Positions 25,551 through 34,642 of a stretch of DNA of 64,000 bases are shown here, in pieces. The notes below the pieces were generated by a model. It was given only the letters and a program-made list of their open reading frames with translations. It was not told the DNA's origin and made no database searches. The position numbers and the translations under genes were made by a program. This stretch comes from an uncultured Eubacteriales bacterium (GTDB taxonomy: Bacteria; Bacillota; Clostridia; Oscillospirales; UBA644). Numbering within the stretch: the stretch's first letter is position 1; every line of letters begins with the position of its first letter. Location: contig CAUHAO010000002.1 of the NCBI GenBank assembly GCA_959604355.1, positions 1 to 64,000 on the forward strand. The letters are read 5' to 3'.

Positions 25551-27647
25551 ATGAACATTTACGAACATTACAGAAAATTCGAAACGACCGTCGCGGGCAG
25601 ACCTCTTGTCGTCGAAGTAGGCAAATTTGCAGGCCTTGCAAACGGCGCTTGCATGGTAAGATACGGCGAAACCTCAATTCTCGCTACCGCTACCGCTTCC
25701 GAAAAACCGCGTGACGGCGTTGATTTCTTCCCGCTCGCAGTCGACTTTGAAGAAAAACTCTACTCTGTCGGCAAGATCCCCGGCAGCTTTCTGAAGAGAG
25801 AGGGCAGACCTTCCGAAAAGGCCATCCTTTCATCCCGTGTTATCGACAGACCCATCCGTCCGCTGTTCCCGAAGGATATGCGCAACGATGTTGTCGTCGG
25901 GCTCTGTGTTATGTCCGTTGACCCCGATTGCTCTCCCGAGATCACCGGTATGATCGGCGCGTCTATCGCGATTTCCATCTCCGATATCCCGTGGAACGGC
26001 CCCATCGGCGGTGTCAGCCTTGGCTATGTTGACGGCGAATACGTCATCAATCCCACAGACGCTCAGAAAGAAAAGAACCAGATGTCCGTCACCGTTGCGG
26101 CGACCGAAAAGAAGATCGTCATGATTGAAGCGGGCGCGAATGAAATACCCGAGGACGTTATGCTCAAGGGTATCATTTACGCACATCAGACTATCAAAGA
26201 GATCGTTAAGTTCATCGAGATGATCAAATCCGAAGTAGGCAAGCCGAAGTTCTCTTATCCGAGTGCTACCGTTCCGGATGAAATGTACGAGACTATCAAG
26301 GCTTACTGCAAAGACGCCGTAAGAGTTGCTCTCTGCCATGACGACAAGGACAAGCGTGATGCCGCTATGTCCGTTGTTTCGGAAGATGTCAACGCGCATT
26401 TTGCGGAAATATATCCTGACAGCGCCGCATTTATCGCGGAAGCTATATACAAGACTCAGAAATACGTTGTCAGAAAGATGCTTATCGACGAGCATAAACG
26501 TGTTGACGGCCGTGAGATAGACGAGATCCGTCCTCTCCACGCGGAAGTCAATCTTCTGCCCAGAGTCCATGGCTCCGGTCTTTTCAGCAGAGGTCAGACA
26601 CAGGTCCTCACGGTTGCTACCCTCGGCATGCTTGCAGACAGCCAGCTGCTTGACGGTATCGACGACGAAGAAACCAAGCGTTATATGCACCACTACAACA
26701 TGCCCGGGTATTCCGTCGGCGAAGCAAAGTCCGTCAGAAGCCCCGGCAGACGTGAGATCGGTCACGGAGCTCTCGCAGAGCGTTCTCTCGTCCCCGTGCT
26801 TCCGTCTATCGAAGAGTTTCCGTATGCAATAAGACTTGTTTCAGAAGTCCTTTCTTCTAACGGTTCCACTTCGCAGGGCTCTGTCTGCGGCTCGACGCTC
26901 GCTCTTATGGACGCCGGCGTTCCGATAAAGAGACCTGTTGCAGGCATTTCCTGCGGTCTCATCACAGATGAAGACAGATGGCTGACGATGGTCGACATAC
27001 AGGGTCTGGAAGACTTCTTCGGCGACATGGATTTCAAGGTTGCGGGCACCGAAATAGGTATTACTTCCATTCAGATGGATATCAAGGTTGACGGCCTTAC
27101 CTACGATATAATAGAGAAAGCGTTCGAGCAGACGAGAAAAGGCAGAATGCACATCATCAATGATGTCATCCTCAAAGCGATCCCCGCACCTCGTCCCGAG
27201 CTTTCCAAGTACGCGCCCAAGATAATGAACATGACCATTCCCACCGACAAGATCCGTGAAGTCATCGGTACGGGCGGCAAGGTCATTCAGCGCATCACCG
27301 CCGAGACCGGCGCGAAGATCGAGATCGAAGACGACGGACATGTCTACATCTCCTATACCGACAAGGCTTGCGGCGAAGCGGCTTACTCGATCATCAAGAC
27401 AATCGTTGACGGCGCGGAACCCGGTATGGTATTCACCGGCAAGGTCATGAAGATAATCCCCATCGGATGCTTCGTTGAATATGTTCCCGGCAAGGAAGGC
27501 CTCGTCCACATTTCCAAACTTGATACAAAGCGTGTCGAGAAGGTCGAAGACGTTGTAAGTGTCGGAGACACCATTAAGGTCAAATTCCTCGGCGTTGACA
27601 ATCAGGGCAGAGTAAACCTCTCCAGAAAAGACGCGATCCAGGACTGA
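25551..27647 (+). CDS. pnp: polyribonucleotide nucleotidyltransferase (PNPase)
   Basis: 698 residues, phosphorolytic 3'-5' exoribonuclease. It has two RNase PH domains (first ~10-210; second ~310-530 with GLFSRGQTQVL), then a KH domain (~555-610, GTGGKVIQRI) and an S1 domain (~620-690, GLVHISKLD). AAAGGAG is 6 nt before ATG. A terminator-like hairpin follows. Confidence 0.98.
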   Translation: MNIYEHYRKFETTVAGRPLVVEVGKFAGLANGACMVRYGETSILATATASEKPRDGVDFFPLAVDFEEKLYSVGKIPGSFLKREGRPSEKAILSSRVIDRPIRPLFPKDMRNDVVVGLCVMSVDPDCSPEITGMIGASIAISISDIPWNGPIGGVSLGYVDGEYVINPTDAQKEKNQMSVTVAATEKKIVMIEAGANEIPEDVMLKGIIYAHQTIKEIVKFIEMIKSEVGKPKFSYPSATVPDEMYETIKAYCKDAVRVALCHDDKDKRDAAMSVVSEDVNAHFAEIYPDSAAFIAEAIYKTQKYVVRKMLIDEHKRVDGREIDEIRPLHAEVNLLPRVHGSGLFSRGQTQVLTVATLGMLADSQLLDGIDDEETKRYMHHYNMPGYSVGEAKSVRSPGRREIGHGALAERSLVPVLPSIEEFPYAIRLVSEVLSSNGSTSQGSVCGSTLALMDAGVPIKRPVAGISCGLITDEDRWLTMVDIQGLEDFFGDMDFKVAGTEIGITSIQMDIKVDGLTYDIIEKAFEQTRKGRMHIINDVILKAIPAPRPELSKYAPKIMNMTIPTDKIREVIGTGGKVIQRITAETGAKIEIEDDGHVYISYTDKACGEAAYSIIKTIVDGAEPGMVFTGKVMKIIPIGCFVEYVPGKEGLVHISKLDTKRVEKVEDVVSVGDTIKVKFLGVDNQGRVNLSRKDAIQD

Positions 27648-27662
27648 TAACCGAATAGCGAA

Positions 27663-27701
27663 CCCCCGTTTGCCGTTTTTTTGCGGTGAACGGGGGATTT
27701 T
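27663..27701 (+). terminator. terminator after pnp
   Basis: An 8-bp outer stem CCCCCGTT/AACGGGGG with further inner pairing, then ATTTTGT. Confidence 0.75.
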
Positions 27702-27703
27702 GT

Positions 27704-27767
27704 CGAGATAAGCGATTTTAAGATAAAAATGAGAACGAAATAAGTGATTTTAATATAAAAATGAGAA
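27704..27767. repeat. 32-bp direct repeat, two tandem copies
   Basis: 27704-27735 and 27736-27767 differ at only three positions. AT-rich, between the pnp terminator and the next promoter. No function seen. Confidence 0.85.
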
Positions 27768-27818
27768 ATTGTTATATCTATTTTTCAAAAAATTGTCGAT
27801 ATTCTTATAATTCGGTTA

Positions 27819-27847
27819 TTGACTATTTACCAAAATAATGATATAAT
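27819..27847 (+). promoter_or_regulatory. sigma-A promoter of the methyltransferase-ECF-truA operon
   Basis: TTGACT, 17-nt spacer, TATAAT, 51 nt upstream of the methyltransferase start at 27899. Confidence 0.88.
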
Positions 27848-27898
27848 ATATATTATAATGTATAAGTGTTTACTTTTGAAGATAGGAGCGTCGTAAAG

Positions 27899-28768
27899 AT
27901 GCTTGTTGCCGATAAATGGACAGATTTCGGCGTCATAGACGCAACCCGCGGAGAAAAGCTCGAGCGGTGGGGGAAATATACTCTCGTTCGTCCCGATCCG
28001 CAGGTTATATGGAAGGATGAGCCCCGTTGTGACCTGTGGCGGAAAGCCGACGCTGTTTATGAACGCTCGTCTTCCGGCGGCGGACGCTGGTCCGTCAACA
28101 AACTCCCCGCGGATTTCACCGTCACTTACGGCGATTATACATTTAAGCTTAAGCCGATGAACTTCAAGCACACGGGACTTTTTCCCGAGCAGGCCGTCAA
28201 CTGGGACAGATGTTCCGATATAATAAAGGCCGCGGACAGGCCGATAACTTTATTGAATATGTTCGCATATACCGGCGCCGCGTCTGTCGCTGCTGCCAAA
28301 GCGGGCGCGAAAGTTTGCCATGTCGACGCCTCCAAAGGAATGGTCGCATGGGCGAAGGAAAATGCCGCGATAAACGGCATATCGGACATACGTTTCATCG
28401 TTGACGACTGCGTGAAATTCGTTGAACGTGAACTGCGTCGCGGTAAAAGTTACGACGCCGTAATCCTTGACCCTCCGTCTTACGGCAGAGGCCCCGGCGG
28501 AGAGATATGGAAGCTTGAGGAAGAGCTTTACGGGCTTCTTCGGAAAACCGTGCAGCTGCTTTCGGATAAACCGCTTTTCGTACTGCTTAACTCGTATACG
28601 ACGGGGCTTTCCGCGTCGTGTATGCAGTATATGCTCGGCACCGCGATGGACGTGCGTTTTAAAAATGTAAAACACACCCTCCGTGCCGATGAGATAGGTC
28701 TTCCCGTCAAGAGCACGGGCTACATGCTCCCGTGCGGCTCGTCCGCGTTCTGGTGTGCAAAAGAATAA
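27899..28768 (+). CDS. class I SAM-dependent RNA methyltransferase (RlmI/RlmK-like)
   Basis: 289 residues. SAM motif I is NMFAYTGAASVAAAKAGA (~120-137), the acidic end of strand 2 is in HVDASKG, and catalytic motif IV is DPPSYGRG (~195). The family methylates rRNA bases; the exact target is unknown. It lacks the N-terminal PUA domain of RlmI. The ATG at 27899 follows TAGGAG; a GTG at 27866 has no ribosome binding site. It heads the ECF-truA operon, where rplQ is more usual. Confidence 0.88.
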   Translation: MLVADKWTDFGVIDATRGEKLERWGKYTLVRPDPQVIWKDEPRCDLWRKADAVYERSSSGGGRWSVNKLPADFTVTYGDYTFKLKPMNFKHTGLFPEQAVNWDRCSDIIKAADRPITLLNMFAYTGAASVAAAKAGAKVCHVDASKGMVAWAKENAAINGISDIRFIVDDCVKFVERELRRGKSYDAVILDPPSYGRGPGGEIWKLEEELYGLLRKTVQLLSDKPLFVLLNSYTTGLSASCMQYMLGTAMDVRFKNVKHTLRADEIGLPVKSTGYMLPCGSSAFWCAKE

Positions 28769-28785
28769 AATGTGAGGCTCAAAAA

Positions 28786-29631
28786 TTGAGTATTATAAAA
28801 GCAGAAAACTTAACATTTGCTTATAACGAACGGAAAAATGTTCTTAAAAACATTTCGCTCGAGATAGAACAGGGGGATTTTGTCGCGGTGCTCGGGCATA
28901 ACGGCAGCGGCAAATCCACATTCGCAAAACTGCTCAACGGAATCCTTATGCCCACTTCAGGCAACCTTGAAGTGGCGGGATACGATTGCCTTGATGAAAA
29001 TAATATCCCGCTCATACGCCGCAAGGTGGGCATGGTCTTTCAGAATCCCGATAATCAGATAATCGCTACCGTCGTCGAGGAAGAAGTTGCGTTCGTGCTC
29101 GAAAATCTCGGTGTACCGTCGGACGAGATGCGCCGCCGAGTGGACGAAGCTCTTGAAACCGTCGGTATGAGCGAATATAAGACTCATGCCACGCATCAGC
29201 TTTCGGGTGGACAGAAACAGCGCATCGCCATTGCGGGCGTTATTACGATGCGTCCCGATATAATCGTACTCGACGAGCCTACTGCTATGCTTGACCCGAA
29301 GGGCAGAGACAAAATATTAAAAATATTGCACGAGCTCAATGAGTCGGGCATAACCGTTATACTTATAACGCATTACATGGACGAGGCCGCGCAGGCAAAG
29401 CGCGTTGTCGTTCTCAACGAGGGGGAAATCCTCATCGACGGCACACCGCATTATGTATTCCAGAACGCGGGTTTGCTTACGAGCGTCGGTCTTGATGTCC
29501 CGGCGGCAACATCGCTCATGTTCCGCCTGAGGGAGCATGGATTACGCGTGCCTTTGGCTGTGCTGACTGAAGAGGAGTGTGTTGACGTTCTCGAGGGATT
29601 GCTCGACGGCGCCGACACGGAGAGTAAATAA
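28786..29631 (+). CDS. ecfA1: ECF transporter energy-coupling ATPase A1
   Basis: About 281 residues from a TTG start at 28786, which has GAGG 9 nt upstream; a longer frame to 28732 would overlap the methyltransferase. Walker A GHNGSGKST, Q-loop FQNPDNQ, signature LSGGQKQR, Walker B VLDEPTAMLDP. With EcfA2 and EcfT it forms the shared energising module for group II ECF vitamin transporters. Next to ecfA2 without a gap. Confidence 0.95.
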   Translation: MSIIKAENLTFAYNERKNVLKNISLEIEQGDFVAVLGHNGSGKSTFAKLLNGILMPTSGNLEVAGYDCLDENNIPLIRRKVGMVFQNPDNQIIATVVEEEVAFVLENLGVPSDEMRRRVDEALETVGMSEYKTHATHQLSGGQKQRIAIAGVITMRPDIIVLDEPTAMLDPKGRDKILKILHELNESGITVILITHYMDEAAQAKRVVVLNEGEILIDGTPHYVFQNAGLLTSVGLDVPAATSLMFRLREHGLRVPLAVLTEEECVDVLEGLLDGADTESK

Positions 29632-29632
29632 A

Positions 29633-30499
29633 ATGGAACCGATTTTACGCACTGAAAATCTTACACATACATACAGTATTTCCACACCTTTTGAGAAGGT
29701 CGCCGTAAACGATGTTTCCATAGACATATTTGCCGGCGAATATATCGGAGTCATCGGTCAGACAGGTTCCGGCAAAAGTACACTCATACAGCATCTCAAC
29801 GGCTTGCTTAAACCCACTTCCGGAAAAATTTTTTTCAACGGCATGGATTGCTGGGAGAAAGGCTTTGACCTGCGTCAGCTCCGTTTTAACGTAGGTCTTG
29901 TGTTTCAGTATCCTGAATACCAGTTATTTGAGGAAACAGTTGAAAAAGACATCTCGTACGGGCCAAAAAACATGGGCCTTGACGAAAATGAGATACACAG
30001 GCGCGTTCTTGATGCGATAAGGTTCGTCGGACTTGACGAGAGCGTTCTCGAAAGATCTCCTTTTGAGTTTTCGGGCGGACAGAAACGCCGTATCGCGATC
30101 GCAGGGATAATGGCGATGAAGCCGAAAGTGCTTATTCTCGACGAGCCTACCGCGGGACTCGACCCGCGCGGCAGAGACGAGATCCTTGCACGTATCAGGG
30201 AATACCGTGAGCAGGAAAAAGCCACGGTGATGCTTGTTTCGCACAGCATGGACGACATTGCCCGCAACGCGGAGAAGGTGCTTGTGATCAACAAAGCGAA
30301 AGTTGCCATGTTCGCGCCCGTAAATGAGGTCTTTGAACATTCTCGTGAACTGCGGGACATGGGGCTCAACGTACCCCAGATAACGCGAGTTTTCCTCGAT
30401 ATGAAAGCGCACGGTTATGACGTTGATCCGTCGGTGTACACCCCCGAACAGGCGTGCTCGCAGATTCTCCGGCTTATAGGGGAAAGGGGGAACGTCTGA
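29633..30499 (+). CDS. ecfA2: ECF transporter energy-coupling ATPase A2
   Basis: 288 residues. Walker A GQTGSGKST, FQYPEYQ Q-loop, signature FSGGQKRR, Walker B ILDEPTAGLDP. The C-terminal extension typical of EcfA2 follows. The ATG at 29633 comes right after the ecfA1 stop; the stop overlaps the ecfT start by 1 nt (TGATG). Confidence 0.96.
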   Translation: MEPILRTENLTHTYSISTPFEKVAVNDVSIDIFAGEYIGVIGQTGSGKSTLIQHLNGLLKPTSGKIFFNGMDCWEKGFDLRQLRFNVGLVFQYPEYQLFEETVEKDISYGPKNMGLDENEIHRRVLDAIRFVGLDESVLERSPFEFSGGQKRRIAIAGIMAMKPKVLILDEPTAGLDPRGRDEILARIREYREQEKATVMLVSHSMDDIARNAEKVLVINKAKVAMFAPVNEVFEHSRELRDMGLNVPQITRVFLDMKAHGYDVDPSVYTPEQACSQILRLIGERGNV

Positions 30500-31317
30500 T
30501 GATAAAAGACATCACTCTCGGTCAATATTTTCCCGGCACGTCGGTCATTCACCGCCTCGACCCGCGGATGAAGATAATTCTTCTCATTGCCCAGATAGTT
30601 GCTCTTTTTCTTTCGAAAACTGCCGTAAGCTACATTTTTGTATGCGCTGTCACGCTCTTTTTTGTTGCGCTGTCGCAGATCCCCGTAAAGCTTTATCTTC
30701 GCGGGCTTAAACCGCTGCTGTTTATTGTCATATTTACGGCATTGCTGAATCTCTTCTATTCCACGGGCGAAAAAGTGCTGCTGCAGTTCTGGATCTTCCG
30801 CATAACCGCGGAGGGCGTAGTCACGGCCGTGTTTATGGTGCTGAGAATAATCTTGCTTGTTATAACGACATCAATGCTTACCTATACCACGTCTCCGATA
30901 GTGCTTACGGGCGGGCTTGAAAGACTTCTTTCACCGCTTGCAAAGATAAAGATTCCCGTACACGAATTTTCGATGATGATGACCATTGCTCTGCGCTTCA
31001 TCCCGACTCTTCTTGAAGAGACGGACAAGATCATGAGTGCACAGAAAGCGCGAGGCGCGGACTTTGAGTCGGGAGGACTCTTGCATCGGGCGAAATCGCT
31101 CGTTCCGATACTCATTCCGCTCTTCATTTCGTCATTCAGACGTGCGGACGAGCTTGCGGTCGCAATGGAGTGCCGTTGTTACACAGGTTCGGGAGAAGGA
31201 AGGACAAGGCTTACCCGGTACAGCCTCAGTCTTCGTGACTATATCGCTCTCGCGACCGTTGTCGCCGTTATCGTCGGCGCCGTGTTGCTGAATAATATAA
31301 CGCTTTTCGGTATATAA
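30499..31317 (+). CDS. ecfT: ECF transporter transmembrane protein T
   Basis: 272 residues, about five to six membrane helices. The cytoplasmic coupling helices carry the family short motifs: KARGAD (~185) and AMECRCY (~220). It binds EcfA1/A2 and exchangeable S subunits. BioY at 60.6 kb is a candidate S subunit. Confidence 0.95.
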   Translation: MIKDITLGQYFPGTSVIHRLDPRMKIILLIAQIVALFLSKTAVSYIFVCAVTLFFVALSQIPVKLYLRGLKPLLFIVIFTALLNLFYSTGEKVLLQFWIFRITAEGVVTAVFMVLRIILLVITTSMLTYTTSPIVLTGGLERLLSPLAKIKIPVHEFSMMMTIALRFIPTLLEETDKIMSAQKARGADFESGGLLHRAKSLVPILIPLFISSFRRADELAVAMECRCYTGSGEGRTRLTRYSLSLRDYIALATVVAVIVGAVLLNNITLFGI

Positions 31318-31318
31318 A

Positions 31319-32068
31319 ATGTATTCTTATCTTCTCAACTTCTGCTATGACGGGAAAAATTTCTGCGGCTATCAGGTACAGCCAAACGGTCGTACCGTCG
31401 GCGCGGAAATACTGCGTGCTCTCACGTCGCTTTTCGGCTCTGTTGAGAGTCTTGCAGGGTGCAGCCGTACCGATGCGGGCGTTCACGCGCTGAATTATTA
31501 CGCGTCTTTCAAAGCCTCAAAAGAGCTTGACCCCGATACAGTAGTGCGTGCGCTCAATGCGCTTCTTCCTGAGGATATTGCGGTGAAAAACTGTCGCTTT
31601 GCGGACGAAGATTTTCATGCCCGTTACAGCGTTGTGCGCAAAGAATACACATACCGTATTCTCACAAGCGCTGTGCGTTCTCCTTTTCGTGCGGGTTATG
31701 TTTGGTACAGGCCTCAGCCTCTTGACATCGATCTTCTTAATTCCGCGGCAAAAAATTTTATCGGCACTCACGATTTCAGCGCTTTTATGGCGGCGGGCAG
31801 CGACATAAAACAAACCGTCCGCACCGTTTATGACGCACATTTCGAGCGTGACGGCAATGAGGTCGTTTTCCGCATTTGCGCGGACGGCTTCCTTTACAAT
31901 ATGATAAGAATAATAGTGGGTACGCTCATGCAGGTTCAGCAGGGTAAAATCACCCCCGGGGATATCCCCGAGATCATCGGCTCTCTCGATCGCCGCAACG
32001 CGGGACCGACAGCTCCGGCGCAGGGGCTGTATCTTACAGAGGTATATTATGATTTCAACGGAGAATAA
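31319..32068 (+). CDS. truA: tRNA pseudouridine(38-40) synthase
   Basis: 249 residues. Catalytic Asp in CSRTDAGVHA (~51). Makes pseudouridine at positions 38-40 of many tRNAs. One nt after ecfT, the common Bacillota order. Overlaps the next gene by 20 bp. Confidence 0.97.
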   Translation: MYSYLLNFCYDGKNFCGYQVQPNGRTVGAEILRALTSLFGSVESLAGCSRTDAGVHALNYYASFKASKELDPDTVVRALNALLPEDIAVKNCRFADEDFHARYSVVRKEYTYRILTSAVRSPFRAGYVWYRPQPLDIDLLNSAAKNFIGTHDFSAFMAAGSDIKQTVRTVYDAHFERDGNEVVFRICADGFLYNMIRIIVGTLMQVQQGKITPGDIPEIIGSLDRRNAGPTAPAQGLYLTEVYYDFNGE

Positions 32069-33233
32069 AAAACTTAAAGGTCTGCGTATCGCCAGACGTA
32101 TTCTTCTTGTTGTCATCGTCCTTTATGCCATTATTTTCATAGCCGTCAATTCCGATGCACTCAGCCCTGACAACGTGAAGAGAATGGTTTTCAACATAAA
32201 AAAATCTTTCTCCGATAAGGTAATCGATGAGGTCACGGTTGATACATCCGATACGCTTCGCGTCGAAATGTACAAGGACGGGTTTGCGACTCTTACAAAA
32301 GGCAACCTTACGGTTTACAGCGCGTCCATGCAGAAATACTCCTCTCACAGAATCGCGCTTGCGAACCCTGTTCTGAGAGTGTCGGATAACTACATACTGT
32401 GCTTTGACCGCGGCGGCAAAAATCTTTACGTCGCCGACAGTTTCAACATAATCTTTGAGCACGAATACGAGAAGGGCATCATCAATGCGAACATAAGTGA
32501 CGACGGCGTGCTCGCGGTCGCGGTAAACGGTGAAGACGGTTCTGATGGTGATACATCAACAACAGACGCTTATAAGGGCGTGCTTATTGTCTACGATAAA
32601 GAGCACCGTAAGATCTTTCGCTGGTGGTCCGCGAACGGCTATTTGACGGACGTTTTTCTTCCTTCGCGCAACACGGTCTCGGTAATAACTCTCGAATCGG
32701 AGCTCGCCGGCACGGACACAGTCATGCGTTCGTTTAACTATAAGGTAGGGCAGGAACGTGCGTCGATCCGTGTCGACGACCGTATGGCGCTGATATCGAC
32801 GCTGAAAAACGATGGTTCTGTCGAATTGTTTACTTCTTTTGACGTGGTATCACTCCGCGGAGAAGGGTATAATGTTATAAGAGACCTCACGTCGGAAAAA
32901 TTGCTCTCCGTTTCCTGTAACGGAGAATACTCAATGACTGTGTCAGTTGTAGACGAGGCTCGGAAAATATATCTCGTCACGGCGTTTGACAGCGTCGGAA
33001 ATGTCTGCTTTTCCAAAGAATTCCACTCCGTTTCAGCCATTGCGTGCGGCACGGACGGTTTTTATGTGGAAGCGGACAGGACAGTAATGAAACTTGATAA
33101 AACAGGCTCCGCTGTTGCAAGCGCCGCTCTTGAATCGTCGGTGCTGAAGCTTATGCCGAGCGACCGCATGCTGCTTGCGGTAGGTTTCAATCGGATATAT
33201 AAACTGCAGCTGTCTGCTATAAACCCAGATTAG
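32049..33233 (+). CDS. DUF5711-like membrane-anchored beta-propeller protein
   Basis: 394 residues. A basic N-terminus (KKLKGLRIARR) is followed by one membrane helix (~16-34), then an extracytoplasmic region made of repeated four-strand-like units (residues ~60-390) as in a beta-propeller. The start lies inside truA (20-bp overlap). It precedes cvpA, an association often seen in Clostridia. No enzymatic motif seen; role unknown. Confidence 0.75.
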   Translation: MISTENKKLKGLRIARRILLVVIVLYAIIFIAVNSDALSPDNVKRMVFNIKKSFSDKVIDEVTVDTSDTLRVEMYKDGFATLTKGNLTVYSASMQKYSSHRIALANPVLRVSDNYILCFDRGGKNLYVADSFNIIFEHEYEKGIINANISDDGVLAVAVNGEDGSDGDTSTTDAYKGVLIVYDKEHRKIFRWWSANGYLTDVFLPSRNTVSVITLESELAGTDTVMRSFNYKVGQERASIRVDDRMALISTLKNDGSVELFTSFDVVSLRGEGYNVIRDLTSEKLLSVSCNGEYSMTVSVVDEARKIYLVTAFDSVGNVCFSKEFHSVSAIACGTDGFYVEADRTVMKLDKTGSAVASAALESSVLKLMPSDRMLLAVGFNRIYKLQLSAINPD

Positions 33234-33255
33234 TACAGAAAAGAGGTAACTTACC

Positions 33256-34008
33256 GTGGAAGTAGCTATAAGCACCGGACTGGATCTGCTTATCGCAGCG
33301 ATATTTATAATATCTATCATCGTCGGCATGAGAAAGGGTTTGATGAAGTCCGTGGTGGGACTTTTCGGAAATTTCGTCGCGCTTGTATTAGCTTTCGTTT
33401 TTTCCGCGAATCTCGGAACATATATTGACACGAACTATATCCACGCGCCGATGCGCCAATGGCTCGTCAACAGACTTTCTCCCACAGCGGAGAATATTCA
33501 GGCGTCGCTGGACAACCTTGATCTGGACGCTCTTTTCACCGAACAGCCCGAATTTTTCATAAAAACGACTGAATATCTCGGTATTAAGGACGATATAGAT
33601 AATCTTTATAATAAATATCTTGAGATAAAACAAATGGGTGTTGATTCCGCTAAATCATACATTACCGACGCCATGATAACGCCTATTTCTTCGACTATAA
33701 GCCGTATCATAGCGTTCGTGCTTATATTCCTTGCGTGCAGTATCGCAATAGCGCTGTTGTGGTGGCTGTCGGATTTTGTGGCAAACCTGCCTGTCATCCG
33801 TAAAATGGACAAGACCGGCGGCGCGCTTGTCGGTGTCCTTAACGGTTTTCTCATTTCGTTTATAACCGTCGCGCTCATCAATATAACATCGGGATTCCTC
33901 ATGAAAGACACGAGCCTCGAGACTCGCGACGAGATAATGTCGAACACGGTCGTTTACGAATTTTTCAATGATATAAATCCTCTTAATGCATTTTTCGGTA
34001 AGTGGTAA
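33256..34008 (+). CDS. CvpA family membrane protein
   Basis: 250 residues. Four predicted membrane helices: ~10-28, ~30-50, ~150-170, ~195-220, with a large loop between the second and third. The GMRKGLMKSVVGL segment after helix 1 is characteristic of CvpA/colicin V production proteins. The family affects cell-envelope or division-associated functions; the molecular role is unclear. Confidence 0.87.
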   Translation: MEVAISTGLDLLIAAIFIISIIVGMRKGLMKSVVGLFGNFVALVLAFVFSANLGTYIDTNYIHAPMRQWLVNRLSPTAENIQASLDNLDLDALFTEQPEFFIKTTEYLGIKDDIDNLYNKYLEIKQMGVDSAKSYITDAMITPISSTISRIIAFVLIFLACSIAIALLWWLSDFVANLPVIRKMDKTGGALVGVLNGFLISFITVALINITSGFLMKDTSLETRDEIMSNTVVYEFFNDINPLNAFFGKW

Positions 34009-34044
34009 GGAAATAAAGGATCGAAAAGGGAGATTTTTTCTGTA

Positions 34045-34620
34045 ATGCTGACAATTCCTAATCTGATAAGTGTGATAAGAATAATCCTTGTGCCCACGTT
34101 CTGTGTGCTGTACTTTACTCCGGGCGCAACTTGGTGGGCGTGCGCGGTGCTTGTTCTGTCGGGCGTTTCAGACGTTGCGGACGGATATATCGCGCGCAAA
34201 TATAATCAGGTGTCAGACTTCGGTAAGGTCCTTGACCCGATAGCAGACAAGCTTTTTCATATTTCCACGATCGGATGCATAGTCATTAAAGGCTTTGTAT
34301 CGCCGTGGCTACTTGCTATCGTCGTTGCAAAAGAACTTTTTATGATGATCGGCGGACTTGTATTTTTCAATAAGACCCACTCCGTTATCGCGTCGAAGTG
34401 GTACGGAAAGCTTGCCTCGTCTCTCTTCTTCTCATCCTTTGTTATGGCGTTCATACTCGATTTTGCGGGCGTGGCAAGTAACACGATATTCATCATCGTT
34501 ACTGTAATAATGAGCATCGCGGTGGCGGTGTCGCTGTTCGCGGTCGTGAATTATTCCATGGCGGCGATACGTATAAATAAAGAAAAGAAGTCAGAGAAGA
34601 AGACAACACAAACTGTTTGA
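34045..34620 (+). CDS. pgsA: CDP-diacylglycerol-glycerol-3-phosphate 3-phosphatidyltransferase
   Basis: 191 residues, integral membrane CDP-alcohol phosphotransferase. The complete family motif D-x2-DG-x2-AR-x8-G-x3-D-x3-D spans DVADGYIARKY...GKVLDPIAD (~50-75). It makes phosphatidylglycerol phosphate for anionic phospholipids. The start has AAAAGGGAG upstream. Lies between cvpA and the clp gene. Confidence 0.96.
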   Translation: MLTIPNLISVIRIILVPTFCVLYFTPGATWWACAVLVLSGVSDVADGYIARKYNQVSDFGKVLDPIADKLFHISTIGCIVIKGFVSPWLLAIVVAKELFMMIGGLVFFNKTHSVIASKWYGKLASSLFFSSFVMAFILDFAGVASNTIFIIVTVIMSIAVAVSLFAVVNYSMAAIRINKEKKSEKKTTQTV

Positions 34621-34642
34621 AAGAAACGGAGAAAATAGCCAG

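Noticed and set aside
25830..26765. 311-codon ORF antisense to pnp
   Set aside because: A shadow of the high-GC third-position pattern of pnp; no ribosome binding site or promoter.
28732..28785. N-terminal extension of ecfA1 overlapping the methyltransferase
   Set aside because: The family begins at the IIKAENLTFAY strand; the TTG at 28786 has a correctly spaced GAGG.
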